A stretch of DNA of 64,000 nucleotides from MPNO01 sp965205995 (GCA_965205995.1 OZ242200.1:2108001-2172000); one strand, 5' to 3'; numbered from the stretch's first letter, positions 8,988-18,359 are shown. The notes: generated by a model not told the origin, from the letters alone. Numbers and translations: made by a program.

Positions 8988-9742
8988 TCAGCGCCAGCCG
9001 CCGCCGCCATTGGCGTAGACCGTGTCCGCGGTCATGAAGGAACAGGCGTCGGAACAGAGGAACAGGACGAGCTCGCCGATCTCGTCGGGCGTGCCGAAGC
9101 GCTTCATCGGCACGTCGTCGCGCATGCTCCGGCGAGCTCGGGCGAGGTCGCGGCGGCGGCCTGGAACGGGGTGTCGATCGGCCCGGGCGAGATCGAGAGC
9201 GCGCGTATGCCGCGGTCCGCGAACTCGCGCGCGACCCCCATCGTCATCGTCACCACCGCGCCCTTCGCCGATGCGTAGTGGACCGAATGCCCCGGCCCGC
9301 CGCGGCGATGCGCCATGCTCGCCATGTTGACGATCACGCCCGCGCCGCGTTCCAGCATATGGGGCAGGACGGCCTGCATGGCATGAAAGGTGCCGTCGAC
9401 ATTGAGCGCGTAGGTGTCGCGCCAGAGCGCCGCGTCGATGTCGAGGAAGGGCGCGCGGCGGCCCGCCGCCCCGGCGCTGTTGAACAGGAAATCGATGCCG
9501 CCGAAGGCCGCGATCCCGGCGGCGACCGCCGTATCGACGGCGGCGCGTTCGGTGACGTCGGCGGCGACCGCGATCGCGTTCTTCCCCGCCGCCGTCTCTT
9601 CCGCGCCGGCGGCGTCGATATCCGCGGCGACGATATTGGCGCCTTCGCGCGCGAAGATCTCCGCCGTCGCCCGGCCGATGCCGCTCGCCGCGCCGGTGAT
9701 CAGCACGGTCCTGCCGTGGAAATAATCGGGCGTCTTCGCCAT
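8988..9742 (-). pseudogene. SDR family oxidoreductase with one frameshift
   Basis: The frame from ATG 9742 reads as an SDR: TGAASGIGRATAE cofactor motif, FNSAGAAG, and the catalytic block VNMASMAHRRGG with HYASAKGA. At about 9125 the match shifts by one base. The C-terminal part MRDDVPMKRFGTPDEIGEL to the end GGGGWR continues in another frame and ends at 8988. Without the shift the product would run out of frame near residue 205 and lose the C-terminal substrate-binding part. Joined, it would be about 251 residues, the normal size. The start codon overlaps the glnS stop by one base (TGATG), suggesting coupled translation. The nearest further lesions are in dctP at 8500 and 8720. Confidence 0.8.
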
Positions 9743-11424
9743 CACCCCCCCTTCGCCTGGATCTTCGCCCATGAATCGCGCAGCGCCACCACCCGGTTGA
9801 AGACCGGTCGGCCGGGGCGCGACTCGTCGTCCGGGCGGAAATAGCCCTGGCGCTCGAACTGGACCGGCGCATCGCCGGGCCGGGCGAGCGCGGGTTCGAG
9901 CCGGCAGTCCTTGAGAACGACCAGCGAGAAGGGGTTGAGGTCGTCGAGGAAATCGCCGTCGGCGCCCGGCTCGGCCACGGAAAACAGATGGTCGTAGAGC
10001 CGGATCTCGGCCGGCATCGCGTGGGCGGCGGAGACCCAGTGGATGGTGCCGCGCACCTTGCGGCCGTCCGGCGCGTCGCCGCCGCGGGTCGCCGGGTCGT
10101 AGGTGCAGCGCAGCAGGGCGGGCTCGCCGTCCTCGCCCTTCTCGACACCGGTGCAGGTCACGAAATAGGCGTAGCGCAGCCGCACCTCGCGGCCGGGGCC
10201 CAGCCGGTGAAACTTCCGCGGCGGGTCCTCCATGAAGTCGTCCCGCTCGACCCAGATCTCGCGCGAGAACGGGATTTCGCGGCTTCCGGCGCCCGGGTCG
10301 TTCGGGTTGTTGGGCGCCGGCAGCATCTCGGTCTCGCCCTCGGGCCAGTTCTCGATCACCAGCTTGAGCGGACGCAGCACGGCGAGCCGGCGCTCGGCGG
10401 TGCGGTTGAGTTCGTCGCGGATGCAATGGTCGAGCAGCGCCGGGTCGACCAGATTGTCGGCCCGCGCCACGCCGATCCGCTGCGCGAAATCGCGGATCGC
10501 CGCCGACGGCACGCCGCGCCGCCTGAGCCCCGCCAGCGTCGGCATCCGGGGGTCGTCCCAGCCCGCGACATGCCCCTCCTCGACGAGGCGGATCAGGCGC
10601 CGCTTCGAGAGCACGGTATAAGCGAGGTTGAGACGCGCGAACTCGTATTGCCGGGGGCGCGCCGGCACCGGCAGGTTGTCGATCAGCCAGTCGTAGAGCG
10701 GGCGATGGTCGGCGAATTCGAGCGTGCAGAGCGAATGCGTCACCCCTTCGATAGCGTCGGACTGGCCGTGCGCGAAATCGTAGGTGGGGTAGATGCACCA
10801 GTCCTCGCCGGTGCGGGGATGATGCGCGCGCAGAATCCGGTAAAGCACCGGGTCGCGCAAATTGATGTTGCCGGACGCCATGTCGATCCTGGCGCGCAGG
10901 ACGCGGGCGCCCTCGTCGAATTCGCCCGCCCGCATCCGCCTCAGGAGGTCGAGGTTTTCCGCGGCCGGACGATTACGAAAGGGGCTGTCGGTGCCGGGTT
11001 CGATCAGCGTGCCCCGCATGGCGCGGATTTCCCCGGCGCCCGAATCGTCGACATAGGCCCTGCCTTCGCGCACCAGATGCTCGGCCCATTCATAGAGCCG
11101 CTCGAAATGGTCCGAGGCGAAATGCAGATGCTCGCCCCACTCGTAGCCGAGCCAGCGCACATCCTCCTCGATGGACTCGATGAACTCGGCCTCTTCCCGG
11201 GCCGGGTTGGTGTCGTCGAAGCGGAGATGGCAGCGCCCGCCGAATTCCCCGGCTACGCCGAAATTGAGCACGATCGACTTGGCGTGGCCGATATGGAGAT
11301 AGCCGTTGGGCTCGGGCGGAAACCGGGTGACCACCGTTCCGGTGCGCCCGGCGGCGATATCCTCCCTGACGATGGCGCGGACGAAATCGCTCGGCGCGTC
11401 GTGCTCCGCCTCGGCAAGGGTCAT
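9742..11424 (-). CDS. glnS: Glutaminyl-tRNA synthetase
   Basis: The enzyme charges tRNA-Gln with glutamine in the cytoplasm. The 560-residue protein has the class I signature HIGH at 44-47 within PEPNGYLHIGHAKS; the PEPNG form is typical of GlnRS rather than bacterial GluRS. The KMSKS equivalent is VLSKR at 271-275. The C-terminal half has the GlnRS anticodon-binding barrel pattern (GTIHWVSAAHAMPAEIRLYD and FERQGYF). The length matches the E. coli enzyme. It lies 16 bases downstream of the Rieske dioxygenase beta-subunit stop, in the same direction, and overlaps the next SDR by one base, so this housekeeping gene sits inside a catabolic gene run. Many alphaproteobacteria make Gln-tRNA by GatCAB instead, so a direct GlnRS is a useful lineage marker. 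Confidence 0.95.
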   Translation of the reverse strand: MTLAEAEHDAPSDFVRAIVREDIAAGRTGTVVTRFPPEPNGYLHIGHAKSIVLNFGVAGEFGGRCHLRFDDTNPAREEAEFIESIEEDVRWLGYEWGEHLHFASDHFERLYEWAEHLVREGRAYVDDSGAGEIRAMRGTLIEPGTDSPFRNRPAAENLDLLRRMRAGEFDEGARVLRARIDMASGNINLRDPVLYRILRAHHPRTGEDWCIYPTYDFAHGQSDAIEGVTHSLCTLEFADHRPLYDWLIDNLPVPARPRQYEFARLNLAYTVLSKRRLIRLVEEGHVAGWDDPRMPTLAGLRRRGVPSAAIRDFAQRIGVARADNLVDPALLDHCIRDELNRTAERRLAVLRPLKLVIENWPEGETEMLPAPNNPNDPGAGSREIPFSREIWVERDDFMEDPPRKFHRLGPGREVRLRYAYFVTCTGVEKGEDGEPALLRCTYDPATRGGDAPDGRKVRGTIHWVSAAHAMPAEIRLYDHLFSVAEPGADGDFLDDLNPFSLVVLKDCRLEPALARPGDAPVQFERQGYFRPDDESRPGRPVFNRVVALRDSWAKIQAKGG

Positions 11425-11440
11425 CCGGCGCTCCGGACCG

Positions 11441-11977
11441 CTACAGCCACCACTGGATGACGTATTCGTAGGGCCCCTCGCGGTTGACCAGATCGACCCG
11501 CTGGAGGGCGATCCGGTAGCCGCCCGTCGTCTTCTTCAAATAGTGGCGGTAGCGGCCGGTGAAGTTGCGGATGCCGTAGCGCAGATATTCCGCGCAGTGG
11601 AAGCGCGCGCGCACGACGATGTCGCCGTTGGGGTCCTCGGATTCGACGATGACGTTGGAGACGACATGGCAAAGCCGGTTGGGCGGGGCCTGGCTGTGCG
11701 CCTGCGGATGGGTGTTCCGGCGGATGCGCATCTTCATCATGTTGAGGTTTTCCCAGAAGATGTTGGGAACCCCCTCGCCGTCGGGCTGGTCCTCGGTGAC
11801 CGGCATCCAGTAATGGCCGTCCTCGGTGAACAGCGCGAGCCATTCGTCCCACCGCTTCTCGTCGAGGATTTCCGCCTGGCAATAGAGGAATCTTTCCACC
11901 GCGAGCTGGGTTTCGATGCTCACCTCGGCGGACGAGAACCTGTCGCCCGCCGCCAGCTTTTCCGCCGCTGCCCCCAT
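11441..11977 (-). CDS. Aromatic-ring-hydroxylating dioxygenase, beta subunit
   Basis: This is the small subunit of a Rieske non-haem iron ring-hydroxylating dioxygenase, a structural NTF2-like cone protein that stabilises the alpha subunit. The 178 residues carry the family features: VERFLYCQAEILDEKRWDEW near residue 27, FTEDGHYWMPV near 50, and a C-terminal block YRHYLKKTTGGYRIALQRVD. The gene follows the alpha subunit by 3 bases and was probably translated from the same message. No ferredoxin or reductase gene is adjacent, so electron transfer partners must be encoded elsewhere. Confidence 0.9.
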   Translation of the reverse strand: MGAAAEKLAAGDRFSSAEVSIETQLAVERFLYCQAEILDEKRWDEWLALFTEDGHYWMPVTEDQPDGEGVPNIFWENLNMMKMRIRRNTHPQAHSQAPPNRLCHVVSNVIVESEDPNGDIVVRARFHCAEYLRYGIRNFTGRYRHYLKKTTGGYRIALQRVDLVNREGPYEYVIQWWL

Positions 11978-11981
11978 CGCC

Positions 11982-13307
11982 CTAGCTCCCCGCGCCGTTG
12001 GCGGTCATGTAGTCCCGCCAGACATGCATCATCGAGCGCATCGGAAGCTCGCTCATCGAGGACGGGGCCGAGTACATGATCCCGTCGTCCATGCTGTCCT
12101 GGCCCGCATTGCGGTGGAAGCTCACCCACTCGATGCCGTTGCTCTCCAGCCCGTGCTGGCATTTCCACCAGTTGAACAGATCGTCGGCGTTGACCATCGT
12201 CGAGGGCGAATTCACCAGATAGTAATAGGCCAGCGAGCGCTGGTAGATCGCCTCCGGCGCCCCCTTCAGGCGGAAATGCCAGATCTCGCTCAGCGTGCGG
12301 TTGGGGCTGAGCGGGCGGATGGTGCGGAGCTGCTGCAGCGGCGGCTGGACCGAGTTGCACGGATACAAGAGCACGTGGTGGAGGTCGACGCCCAAAATCT
12401 CCTCGGCGCGTTCCTCGCCATAGGAGGCGTACATGCGCCGGACATATTCCGTGGTGTCGGGGTCCTCGGGACGCAGCCCCATATAGCCTTCCAGCGTGCA
12501 ATGGCCCTGCGGGTGGCCGGTGGTGCCGAACTTGTCCCAGCCGTCGATGCCGTGGCGCACGAAATCGGACAGGAAGCCGTAGGACATCGGCGGATCTTCG
12601 CCCTCGCGCTTCATCTCGTTCTCGACGCTGCGCGCCGCCGCCCCCGTCGATTCATGGGTCGCGCCGGGATGCGAGACGTCGATCTGGTTCTCCAGGAAAA
12701 TTTTCCAGTTGGATTGCTGGATCATGTGGAAGCAGTCGCCGACCACCTCGATCTCGCCCTCGGGCGAGCGGTCGATGAGCTGGTCGAGCGCGAGCTTGGC
12801 CCGCCCCAGATGGGTCTCCAGATCGGGGCCGTCCTTGGCCAGCGAGGCGAACCAGAAGCCGCGATAGTTGTCGGCCCGCGGCGCCTTCCTGACATGGAAG
12901 TCGGGGCTCGCCATGTCGAACCGCGTGCCTTCATAGCCCTTGACGGCGGGGACGCTTTCGAGACGGCCGTCGAGCTCGAACATCCAGGCGTGGTAGGAGC
13001 AGCGGAACAGCTTGCCCGCATTGCCCTTGCGCGCGGTGCAGATCTGCGCGCCGCGATGCGGGCAGCGGTTGTACAGCACGTTGATCTCGCCGTTCCAGTC
13101 GCGCGTCATCAACATCGGCTGGCGGCCGACGCGGGCGAGATAGTAGTCGCCCGGGTTCTTCACCTGGCTCTCGTGGCCGATATAGATCCACAGCTTTTCG
13201 AAGATCCGCTCCATTTCAAGATCGAAGATCCCGGGATCCACATAGGCTTTGCGATGCACCCGGTCGGGCTCGACCAGGGCGGCGATGTCACTGTCTGACC
13301 AAGTCAT
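11982..13307 (-). CDS. Aromatic-ring-hydroxylating dioxygenase, Rieske alpha subunit
   Basis: This is the catalytic subunit of a Rieske oxygenase that cis-dihydroxylates or O/N-dealkylates aromatic substrates using O2 and electrons. The 441 residues begin with the Rieske [2Fe-2S] domain, Cys82-x-His84 (CPHRGA) and Cys103-x2-His106 (CSYHAW). The mononuclear iron site follows in NWKIFLENQIDVSHPGATH, giving Asp210, His213 and His218. Length and the adjacent beta subunit point to the two-subunit (benzoate/toluate/anthranilate dioxygenase-like) class. The ATG is divergent from an SDR at 13419, with a 111-base shared promoter region. The SDR could be a dihydrodiol dehydrogenase (inference). Substrate is unknown. 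Confidence 0.93.
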   Translation of the reverse strand: MTWSDSDIAALVEPDRVHRKAYVDPGIFDLEMERIFEKLWIYIGHESQVKNPGDYYLARVGRQPMLMTRDWNGEINVLYNRCPHRGAQICTARKGNAGKLFRCSYHAWMFELDGRLESVPAVKGYEGTRFDMASPDFHVRKAPRADNYRGFWFASLAKDGPDLETHLGRAKLALDQLIDRSPEGEIEVVGDCFHMIQQSNWKIFLENQIDVSHPGATHESTGAAARSVENEMKREGEDPPMSYGFLSDFVRHGIDGWDKFGTTGHPQGHCTLEGYMGLRPEDPDTTEYVRRMYASYGEERAEEILGVDLHHVLLYPCNSVQPPLQQLRTIRPLSPNRTLSEIWHFRLKGAPEAIYQRSLAYYYLVNSPSTMVNADDLFNWWKCQHGLESNGIEWVSFHRNAGQDSMDDGIMYSAPSSMSELPMRSMMHVWRDYMTANGAGS

Positions 13308-13418
13308 TTTTTCTCTCCCGTCGGCGGCCCGATCATTGCGGCTCGCCCATCAATTGACTAGAGCATTTTCACGCGAATTGGAATCGACCGGGCGCGGACC
13401 GGCGGGGAGAACTAGACA

Positions 13419-14201
13419 GTGGCGGATTTCGACGACCACGCGGTGCTGATCACCGGCCCGGCCAAGGGCATGGGGGCGCGGATCACGCGAAGGTTTGCCG
13501 AGGAGGGGGCGGACCTCGTGCTCGCCGGGCGCGACATCGCGGCGATCGAGCCGGTCGCCGAAGAGGCGAAGGCGATGGGCCGCGGCGCCATCGTCGCGCC
13601 CTGCGACGTGACCGACTCAGGAGCGGTCGAGGCGGCGGTCGCGGCCGGGATGGCGGCCTATGGCAAGATCGACGTGCTGGTCAACGTCGCCGGCGGCACC
13701 GGCCCGCTCGGGCGCTCCTCCTGGGAGATCGAGCCCGACGCGTTCGACCGGATCGTGGAGCTCAACATGAAGGGGGCGTGGCTCACCATGCGGGCGGTGA
13801 TCCCCCACATGATCGAACGGCGCTACGGCAAGATCGTCAATGTCGGCGGCACCTTCGGGCTGCGCGGCCGCCAGGGCAGGATGGCCTATTCCGCGTCCAA
13901 ATGGGGGCTGCGCGGAATCACCAAGTCGACCGCGCTGGAGGTCGGCCCGCACAACATCAACGTCAACTGCGTCTGCCCCGGCATGGTCGACGGGCCGCGC
14001 TTCCGCAAGGTCTGCGCCGAGCGCGCGGAACGCCTCGGCATATCTGTCGCCGAAGCGCGCCGGCAGCACGAGGACGAATACGCTCTCAAGCGGATTTCCA
14101 CCGATTCGGACGTCGCCGAGGCGGTGCTCTTTTTCGCCAGCGAGCGCGCGCGTAACATCACCGGCCAGGATCTCGCGGTCGACGGCGGCTGGGTAATCTA
14201 G
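13419..14201 (+). CDS. SDR family NAD(P)-dependent oxidoreductase
   Basis: This is a classical SDR of 260 residues starting at GTG 13419. TGPAKGMG near residue 12 is the cofactor motif, with Pro and Lys where Gly and Ser are usual. NVAGG replaces NNAG, and VNVGGTFGLRG with YSASKWG gives the Tyr and Lys of the active site. The catalytic Ser position appears to be Gly (VGGTF), which is unusual and could lower activity or shift specificity. The C-terminus ITGQDLAVDGGWVI is canonical. It is followed 11 bases later by a hydantoinase-like gene and is divergent from the Rieske dioxygenase. Confidence 0.87.
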   Translation: MADFDDHAVLITGPAKGMGARITRRFAEEGADLVLAGRDIAAIEPVAEEAKAMGRGAIVAPCDVTDSGAVEAAVAAGMAAYGKIDVLVNVAGGTGPLGRSSWEIEPDAFDRIVELNMKGAWLTMRAVIPHMIERRYGKIVNVGGTFGLRGRQGRMAYSASKWGLRGITKSTALEVGPHNINVNCVCPGMVDGPRFRKVCAERAERLGISVAEARRQHEDEYALKRISTDSDVAEAVLFFASERARNITGQDLAVDGGWVI

Positions 14202-14212
14202 GAGGCTGTGGG

Positions 14213-15628
14213 ATGAAAACGGTCGATCTGTTGATCAAGGGCGGTTCGGTGGTCTCGCCCACGGCGACCATCGAAGCCGATATCGCGATCGACGGCGAGC
14301 GGATCGTCGGCATCGCGGCGGGCGAGATGTCGCCGCCGGCGCGCGAGACCGTCGATGCCAGCGGCCTCCACGTCCTCCCCGGCGCGGTGGACAGCCACGT
14401 CCATTTCCGCGAGCCCGGCTACGACCACAAGGAGAACTGGGAGACCGGCACCGCGGCGGCGGCCTGCGGCGGCACCACCAGCGTCTTCGAGATGCCCAAC
14501 ACCCACCCGCCGACCGGGACGCTGGAGGCGCTGCGCGACAAGCAGGCGCGCGCCAAGCGGCAGGCCCATGTCGATTACGGCATCTACGGATTGCTCGACG
14601 AGAACAATATCGACCGCCTCGAAGACCTCACCCGGGCCGGGGTGAGCGGCTTCAAGTGCTTCATGGGAAACACCTTCGGCGACCTGCCGGCACCGTCCGA
14701 CGGCGCGATGCTGGAGGGGTTCGAGATCCTGGCCAGGCTCGGCATGCGCTGCACCGTCCATGCCGAGAACGCGTCGATCATGGCCCGCCGCGAGGCGAAG
14801 ATGAAGGAGGCGGGGCGCAACGACGCGCGCGCCCATCTCGCCGCCCGGCCGGAGATCTGCGCCATCGAGGCGGTCGGCCGGGCGACCGCCTTCGCCGAGT
14901 GGACCGGGGCGCGGCTCCATATCGCGCACAAGAGCTCGGCCGACGGGCTCGACCTGGTGCGCCGCGCCAAGGCCCGCGGCGTCGACGTGACGGTCGAGAC
15001 CTGCCCGCAATACCTGATCTTCTCGGTCGACGACATGGACGCGCTCGGCGGCCAGCTCCGGGTCAACCCGCCGATCCGCGAAAAGGGCCATGCCGAGGCG
15101 CTGTGGGCGGCGCTCCATGACGGGACGATCGACATGATCGCCACCGACCACGCGCCGCATCTGCCGGAGGAGAAGGCGTCCAACAGCATCTGGGAGTGCG
15201 AATGCGGCTTCCCCGGCGTCGAGACCCAGATGCCGATCATGCTGACCCAGGTGGCGGAGAGGCGGCTTACACTCAACCAGTATGTCGAATGGTCCGCCGC
15301 GGCGCCGGCGAGGGCGTGGGGCTGCTATCCCCGCAAGGGGGCGATCGCGCCCGGCTCGGACGCCGACATCGCCATCGTCGACCTCGGGGCGGAGGGGAGG
15401 ATCGCGCGCGACCGCCTCCACTCCCGGAGCCGGATGACGCCCTGGCACGGCTTCGAGACCAAGGGGCGCGTGGTCCACACGCTGGTCCGCGGCAAGATCG
15501 TGGTCCGCGACGGGCATCTGGCGGGAACGCCGGGCTGGGGGCGCCCGGTGATCCAGGAAATGCCCGAACCGGCGCCGCGCAACGCCGACAAGACCACGGC
15601 CGCGATCGCCGCCTACCGGCCCGACTGA
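14213..15628 (+). CDS. Dihydroorotase / hydantoinase-type cyclic amidohydrolase
   Basis: This metal-dependent hydrolase opens cyclic amide rings such as hydantoins, dihydropyrimidines, allantoin or dihydroorotate. The 471 residues have the metal motif H62-V-H64 (DSHVHFREPGYDHKE), the carboxylated lysine at K148 (GVSGFKCFMGN), His183 (TVHAEN), HIAHKSS, and the catalytic Asp in IATDHAPHLPEEK. REPGYDHKENWETGT and the DHAPH motif are closest to the allantoinase/dihydroorotase subgroup. The gene follows an SDR by 11 bases and its 3' end overlaps the convergent M20 hydrolase by 16 bases. No pyrimidine biosynthesis genes are nearby, so a catabolic role is favoured. Confidence 0.9.
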   Translation: MKTVDLLIKGGSVVSPTATIEADIAIDGERIVGIAAGEMSPPARETVDASGLHVLPGAVDSHVHFREPGYDHKENWETGTAAAACGGTTSVFEMPNTHPPTGTLEALRDKQARAKRQAHVDYGIYGLLDENNIDRLEDLTRAGVSGFKCFMGNTFGDLPAPSDGAMLEGFEILARLGMRCTVHAENASIMARREAKMKEAGRNDARAHLAARPEICAIEAVGRATAFAEWTGARLHIAHKSSADGLDLVRRAKARGVDVTVETCPQYLIFSVDDMDALGGQLRVNPPIREKGHAEALWAALHDGTIDMIATDHAPHLPEEKASNSIWECECGFPGVETQMPIMLTQVAERRLTLNQYVEWSAAAPARAWGCYPRKGAIAPGSDADIAIVDLGAEGRIARDRLHSRSRMTPWHGFETKGRVVHTLVRGKIVVRDGHLAGTPGWGRPVIQEMPEPAPRNADKTTAAIAAYRPD

Positions 15629-16782
15629 CCGAGCCCGAGCAGGGCCTCGACCACGGCGAGAAGGATCTCCGCCGCCGGGGCGAGATCGGCGATCGGCACC
15701 CATTCGTTCGCCGTGTGCCCCTGATCCGCCGCGCCGGGGCCGAAGGTCAGGATCTCGATTCCGTCTTTGGCGAAAAAGCGCCCGTCGCTCGCCCCTACGG
15801 CGATGAGTTCGCGCACCGGTTTACCGGCCACCCGCTCGATCGCGCGGTGGAACGCGTCGATGCAGGGTGCATCGCCGGGCGAGGCGAAGCCGTCGGTGCC
15901 GGTCAGGAATTCGAACCCGTAGCTCACATCCGGCTCACCGGACGCGGCGAGCGCCGCCTCCATCTCGGCGAAGGCCGCGTCCACTTTCTCTTCCGGCAGC
16001 GTGCGCCGGTCGATCTCGATGACGCATTCGCACGGCACCGTGTTGGTGTTGTAGCCGCCGCGGATGATGCCGATGTTCATGGTCGATTTGAGCCTGCGGC
16101 GCCGGCGCACCGCGAGCCTCGGGGCGAGCTCGCGCCGCAGGACCTCGATCAGCCGCATCATGCGAATAATCGCGTTGTCGCCGGCCCCCGGGTCGCCGGC
16201 ATGGGCAGCGCGGCCGCGCGCGGTGAGCCGGGTCCAGAACACGCCTCGCTCCTCGGCGATCGCCTGGAGTTGGGTCTGCGCGCCGAGGATCAAATAGTCG
16301 GGCCGGACCGTCCCCGCTTCGCGGAGGAAGGCGAGCCCGTTGGGGCCCAGCCGTTCCTCGTCGCCGACGAAGGTGAACACGATTTCGCCGGTGCGCGGCC
16401 CGCCGGCCGCGGCGATGCGCTCGGCGAGCCAGAGCTGGACCGCCATCGAGGCCTTGCAGTTGCCGGCGCCGAGCCCGTGCACATTGCCGTCGATCTCGGT
16501 GGCGACGAACGGGTCGGTGAGCCAGTTCGCGCGGTCGCCGATATTGACGGTGTCGGCATGGGCGTTGAAGACCAGCGACGGTGCGCCCTCGCCCATTCGC
16601 CCGACCGCGTTGGCGACGCCGTCGGCGCGCGACAGAGTTTCCACCGCGTAGCCGGCGGCCGCCAGCCGCTCCGCCGCATAGGCGCAGATCGCCGTGGTGT
16701 CGCCCGGCGGGTCGGTAGAGGGGATGGCGATCAGATCTCTGAGGATCGCCGTCACGGCATCGGTTGTCTGTTTGCGTTCCAT
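15613..16782 (-). CDS. M20/M28-type metallohydrolase with altered metal ligands
   Basis: The protein belongs to the M20 family (ArgE/DapE/carboxypeptidase G2-like), which cleaves N-acyl or peptide bonds with a two-zinc site. It is 389 residues long from ATG 16782. The first metal motif is intact (H75-A-D77), the catalytic glutamates are present (DEE at 141-143), and the final histidine lies in DQGHTANEWV. The bridging Asp is replaced by Asn108 (GLGAGNCKAS), and the Glu of the usual GEPT motif is replaced by Ala168 (LGAQTQ). It may be a divergent N-carbamoyl or N-acyl amino acid hydrolase acting on the product of the convergent hydantoinase (inference), or it may have reduced metal binding. 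Confidence 0.85.
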   Translation of the reverse strand: MERKQTTDAVTAILRDLIAIPSTDPPGDTTAICAYAAERLAAAGYAVETLSRADGVANAVGRMGEGAPSLVFNAHADTVNIGDRANWLTDPFVATEIDGNVHGLGAGNCKASMAVQLWLAERIAAAGGPRTGEIVFTFVGDEERLGPNGLAFLREAGTVRPDYLILGAQTQLQAIAEERGVFWTRLTARGRAAHAGDPGAGDNAIIRMMRLIEVLRRELAPRLAVRRRRRLKSTMNIGIIRGGYNTNTVPCECVIEIDRRTLPEEKVDAAFAEMEAALAASGEPDVSYGFEFLTGTDGFASPGDAPCIDAFHRAIERVAGKPVRELIAVGASDGRFFAKDGIEILTFGPGAADQGHTANEWVPIADLAPAAEILLAVVEALLGLGQSGR

Positions 16783-16829
16783 GGCATGACCGATTGCAAT
16801 GGGAGAGAAACTGGAGGAAGGGTCCCTAC

Positions 16830-18359
16830 ATGCCTCAAGCGGCACCGAACGGCAACAACGACGGCCTCACCGTCATCCGCGGCGGAACGGTTCTGCCCTG
16901 CGACGGCTCCAGCCGGGTCATCGAGAACGGCGAAATCTGGTTCGAAGGCGGCGAGATCCGCGCGGTCTGCGAAGCCGGCGGGTTCGATGCGCCGCCGGGC
17001 GCCAAGGCGACCGCAATCGAGGCCGCCGGGCGGATCGTCATGCCGGGTCTGATCAACGCCCATTCGCATTCCTACACGGCGCTGCTCAAGGGCACGGTGG
17101 ATGCGGTGCCGCTCGACCTCTACATGATCCGCGCGATCGCCGGGGGCAGCGACCGGACACCGCGCGAGATCTTCGTCTCCGCCCAGGTCGATTGCATCAC
17201 GCTGCTGAAATCGGGCGTCACCTCGGTGATCGACCACTATTCCGAGCGCCCGCAAACCACCGCGGAAGGGCTGGAGGCGGTGGCGGCGGGGTACCGCGAG
17301 GCCGGGCTGCGCGCCCGCATCGCGCCGATGTTCGCGGATTTGCCCTATCTCGACACGCTGCCGATCGACGCCGCCCGCCTGCCGGGCGAATTGCGGGACT
17401 TCTACGAGGGGATGGGCACTCCCGACGCGGACGCCTATTTCGCGACCCTGGACGGCGCGCTGGAGACGCTCGATACCGGGTCCGGGCGTATCGGCCTCTT
17501 GCTCGGGGTCGACGGGCCGCAGCGCTGCAGCGACGCGCTGATCGAAATGACCGCCGATGCCAAGAAGCGCACCGGGCTCGGCCTCCACACCCACATGCTG
17601 GAGGCGAAGACCCAGGCGGCGATGCGCGGCGCGGGGGAAGGCTTCGTCGCCAGGCTGGCGCGGCTCGGCATCGTCGACGAGAAGAGCTCCTTCGCCCATT
17701 TCGTCTGGTCGGCGGAGGACGACATCGCCGCCGCGCGCGAGGCCGGGCTGACGGTGATCCACCCGGCGCCGTCCAACATGATGCTGGGCTCCGGCGTCTG
17801 CCCGATGCTGCGCCTGGTCGAGACCGGCATCCCGGTCGCCTTCGGCTCGGACGGCTCGAACTGCACCCCGGCCGGGCTGCTGGAGACGATCCGGGTGGCG
17901 GCTTACCTCTCGCGGCTGACCGAGCCCGACCCCGACAAGTGGATCGACGCCCCCGGCATGCTCGCGCTTGCCATGCAGGGCGGCGCGCGGGCGATGGGCG
18001 AGGCGGGGCGGATCGGCACCCTCGCCCCCGGCGCGCGGGCCGACATCCTGGTCATCGACACGCGCAACCACTGGCACATGCCGATGGGCGATCCCTGGCG
18101 GCATGTCCTGTTCTACGAGCAGGGCGCCGGCACCGAGCATGTCTGGATCGACGGCCGCCGCGTCGTCCGCGACGGCGCGGTGCTGACGATCGACGAGGAC
18201 GCGATTCTCGCCGAGGCCGGCCGGATCGCCGCCCGCTTCGCCGAACGCCTCGGCGGTCGCGAGGCGTTCATCGCCCGACACCACGCCCCGTTCCGCGGCA
18301 TGCTGCTCGATGCCCATGCGCGCGACATCGGCATCGAACGGCTGATCCGCCTGCGGTGA
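16830..18359 (+). CDS. Amidohydrolase, ATZ/TRZ (chlorohydrolase/deaminase) type
   Basis: This is a cytoplasmic metal-dependent hydrolase or deaminase related to S-adenosylhomocysteine deaminase, guanine deaminase and s-triazine hydrolases. The 509 residues have the N-terminal cap VIRGGTVLPCDGSS, the metal motif HSH in NAHSHSYTALLKG, HTHMLEAKTQ with the next ligand, FVWSAEDD where a His is often seen, and the catalytic FGSDGSN. The C-terminal part GTLAPGARADILVID returns to the small beta domain. The ATG at 16830 follows GGAGGAAG. It is divergent from the M20 hydrolase 47 bases away, so the two probably share a control region and a nitrogen-heterocycle pathway. Confidence 0.88.
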   Translation: MPQAAPNGNNDGLTVIRGGTVLPCDGSSRVIENGEIWFEGGEIRAVCEAGGFDAPPGAKATAIEAAGRIVMPGLINAHSHSYTALLKGTVDAVPLDLYMIRAIAGGSDRTPREIFVSAQVDCITLLKSGVTSVIDHYSERPQTTAEGLEAVAAGYREAGLRARIAPMFADLPYLDTLPIDAARLPGELRDFYEGMGTPDADAYFATLDGALETLDTGSGRIGLLLGVDGPQRCSDALIEMTADAKKRTGLGLHTHMLEAKTQAAMRGAGEGFVARLARLGIVDEKSSFAHFVWSAEDDIAAAREAGLTVIHPAPSNMMLGSGVCPMLRLVETGIPVAFGSDGSNCTPAGLLETIRVAAYLSRLTEPDPDKWIDAPGMLALAMQGGARAMGEAGRIGTLAPGARADILVIDTRNHWHMPMGDPWRHVLFYEQGAGTEHVWIDGRRVVRDGAVLTIDEDAILAEAGRIAARFAERLGGREAFIARHHAPFRGMLLDAHARDIGIERLIRLR

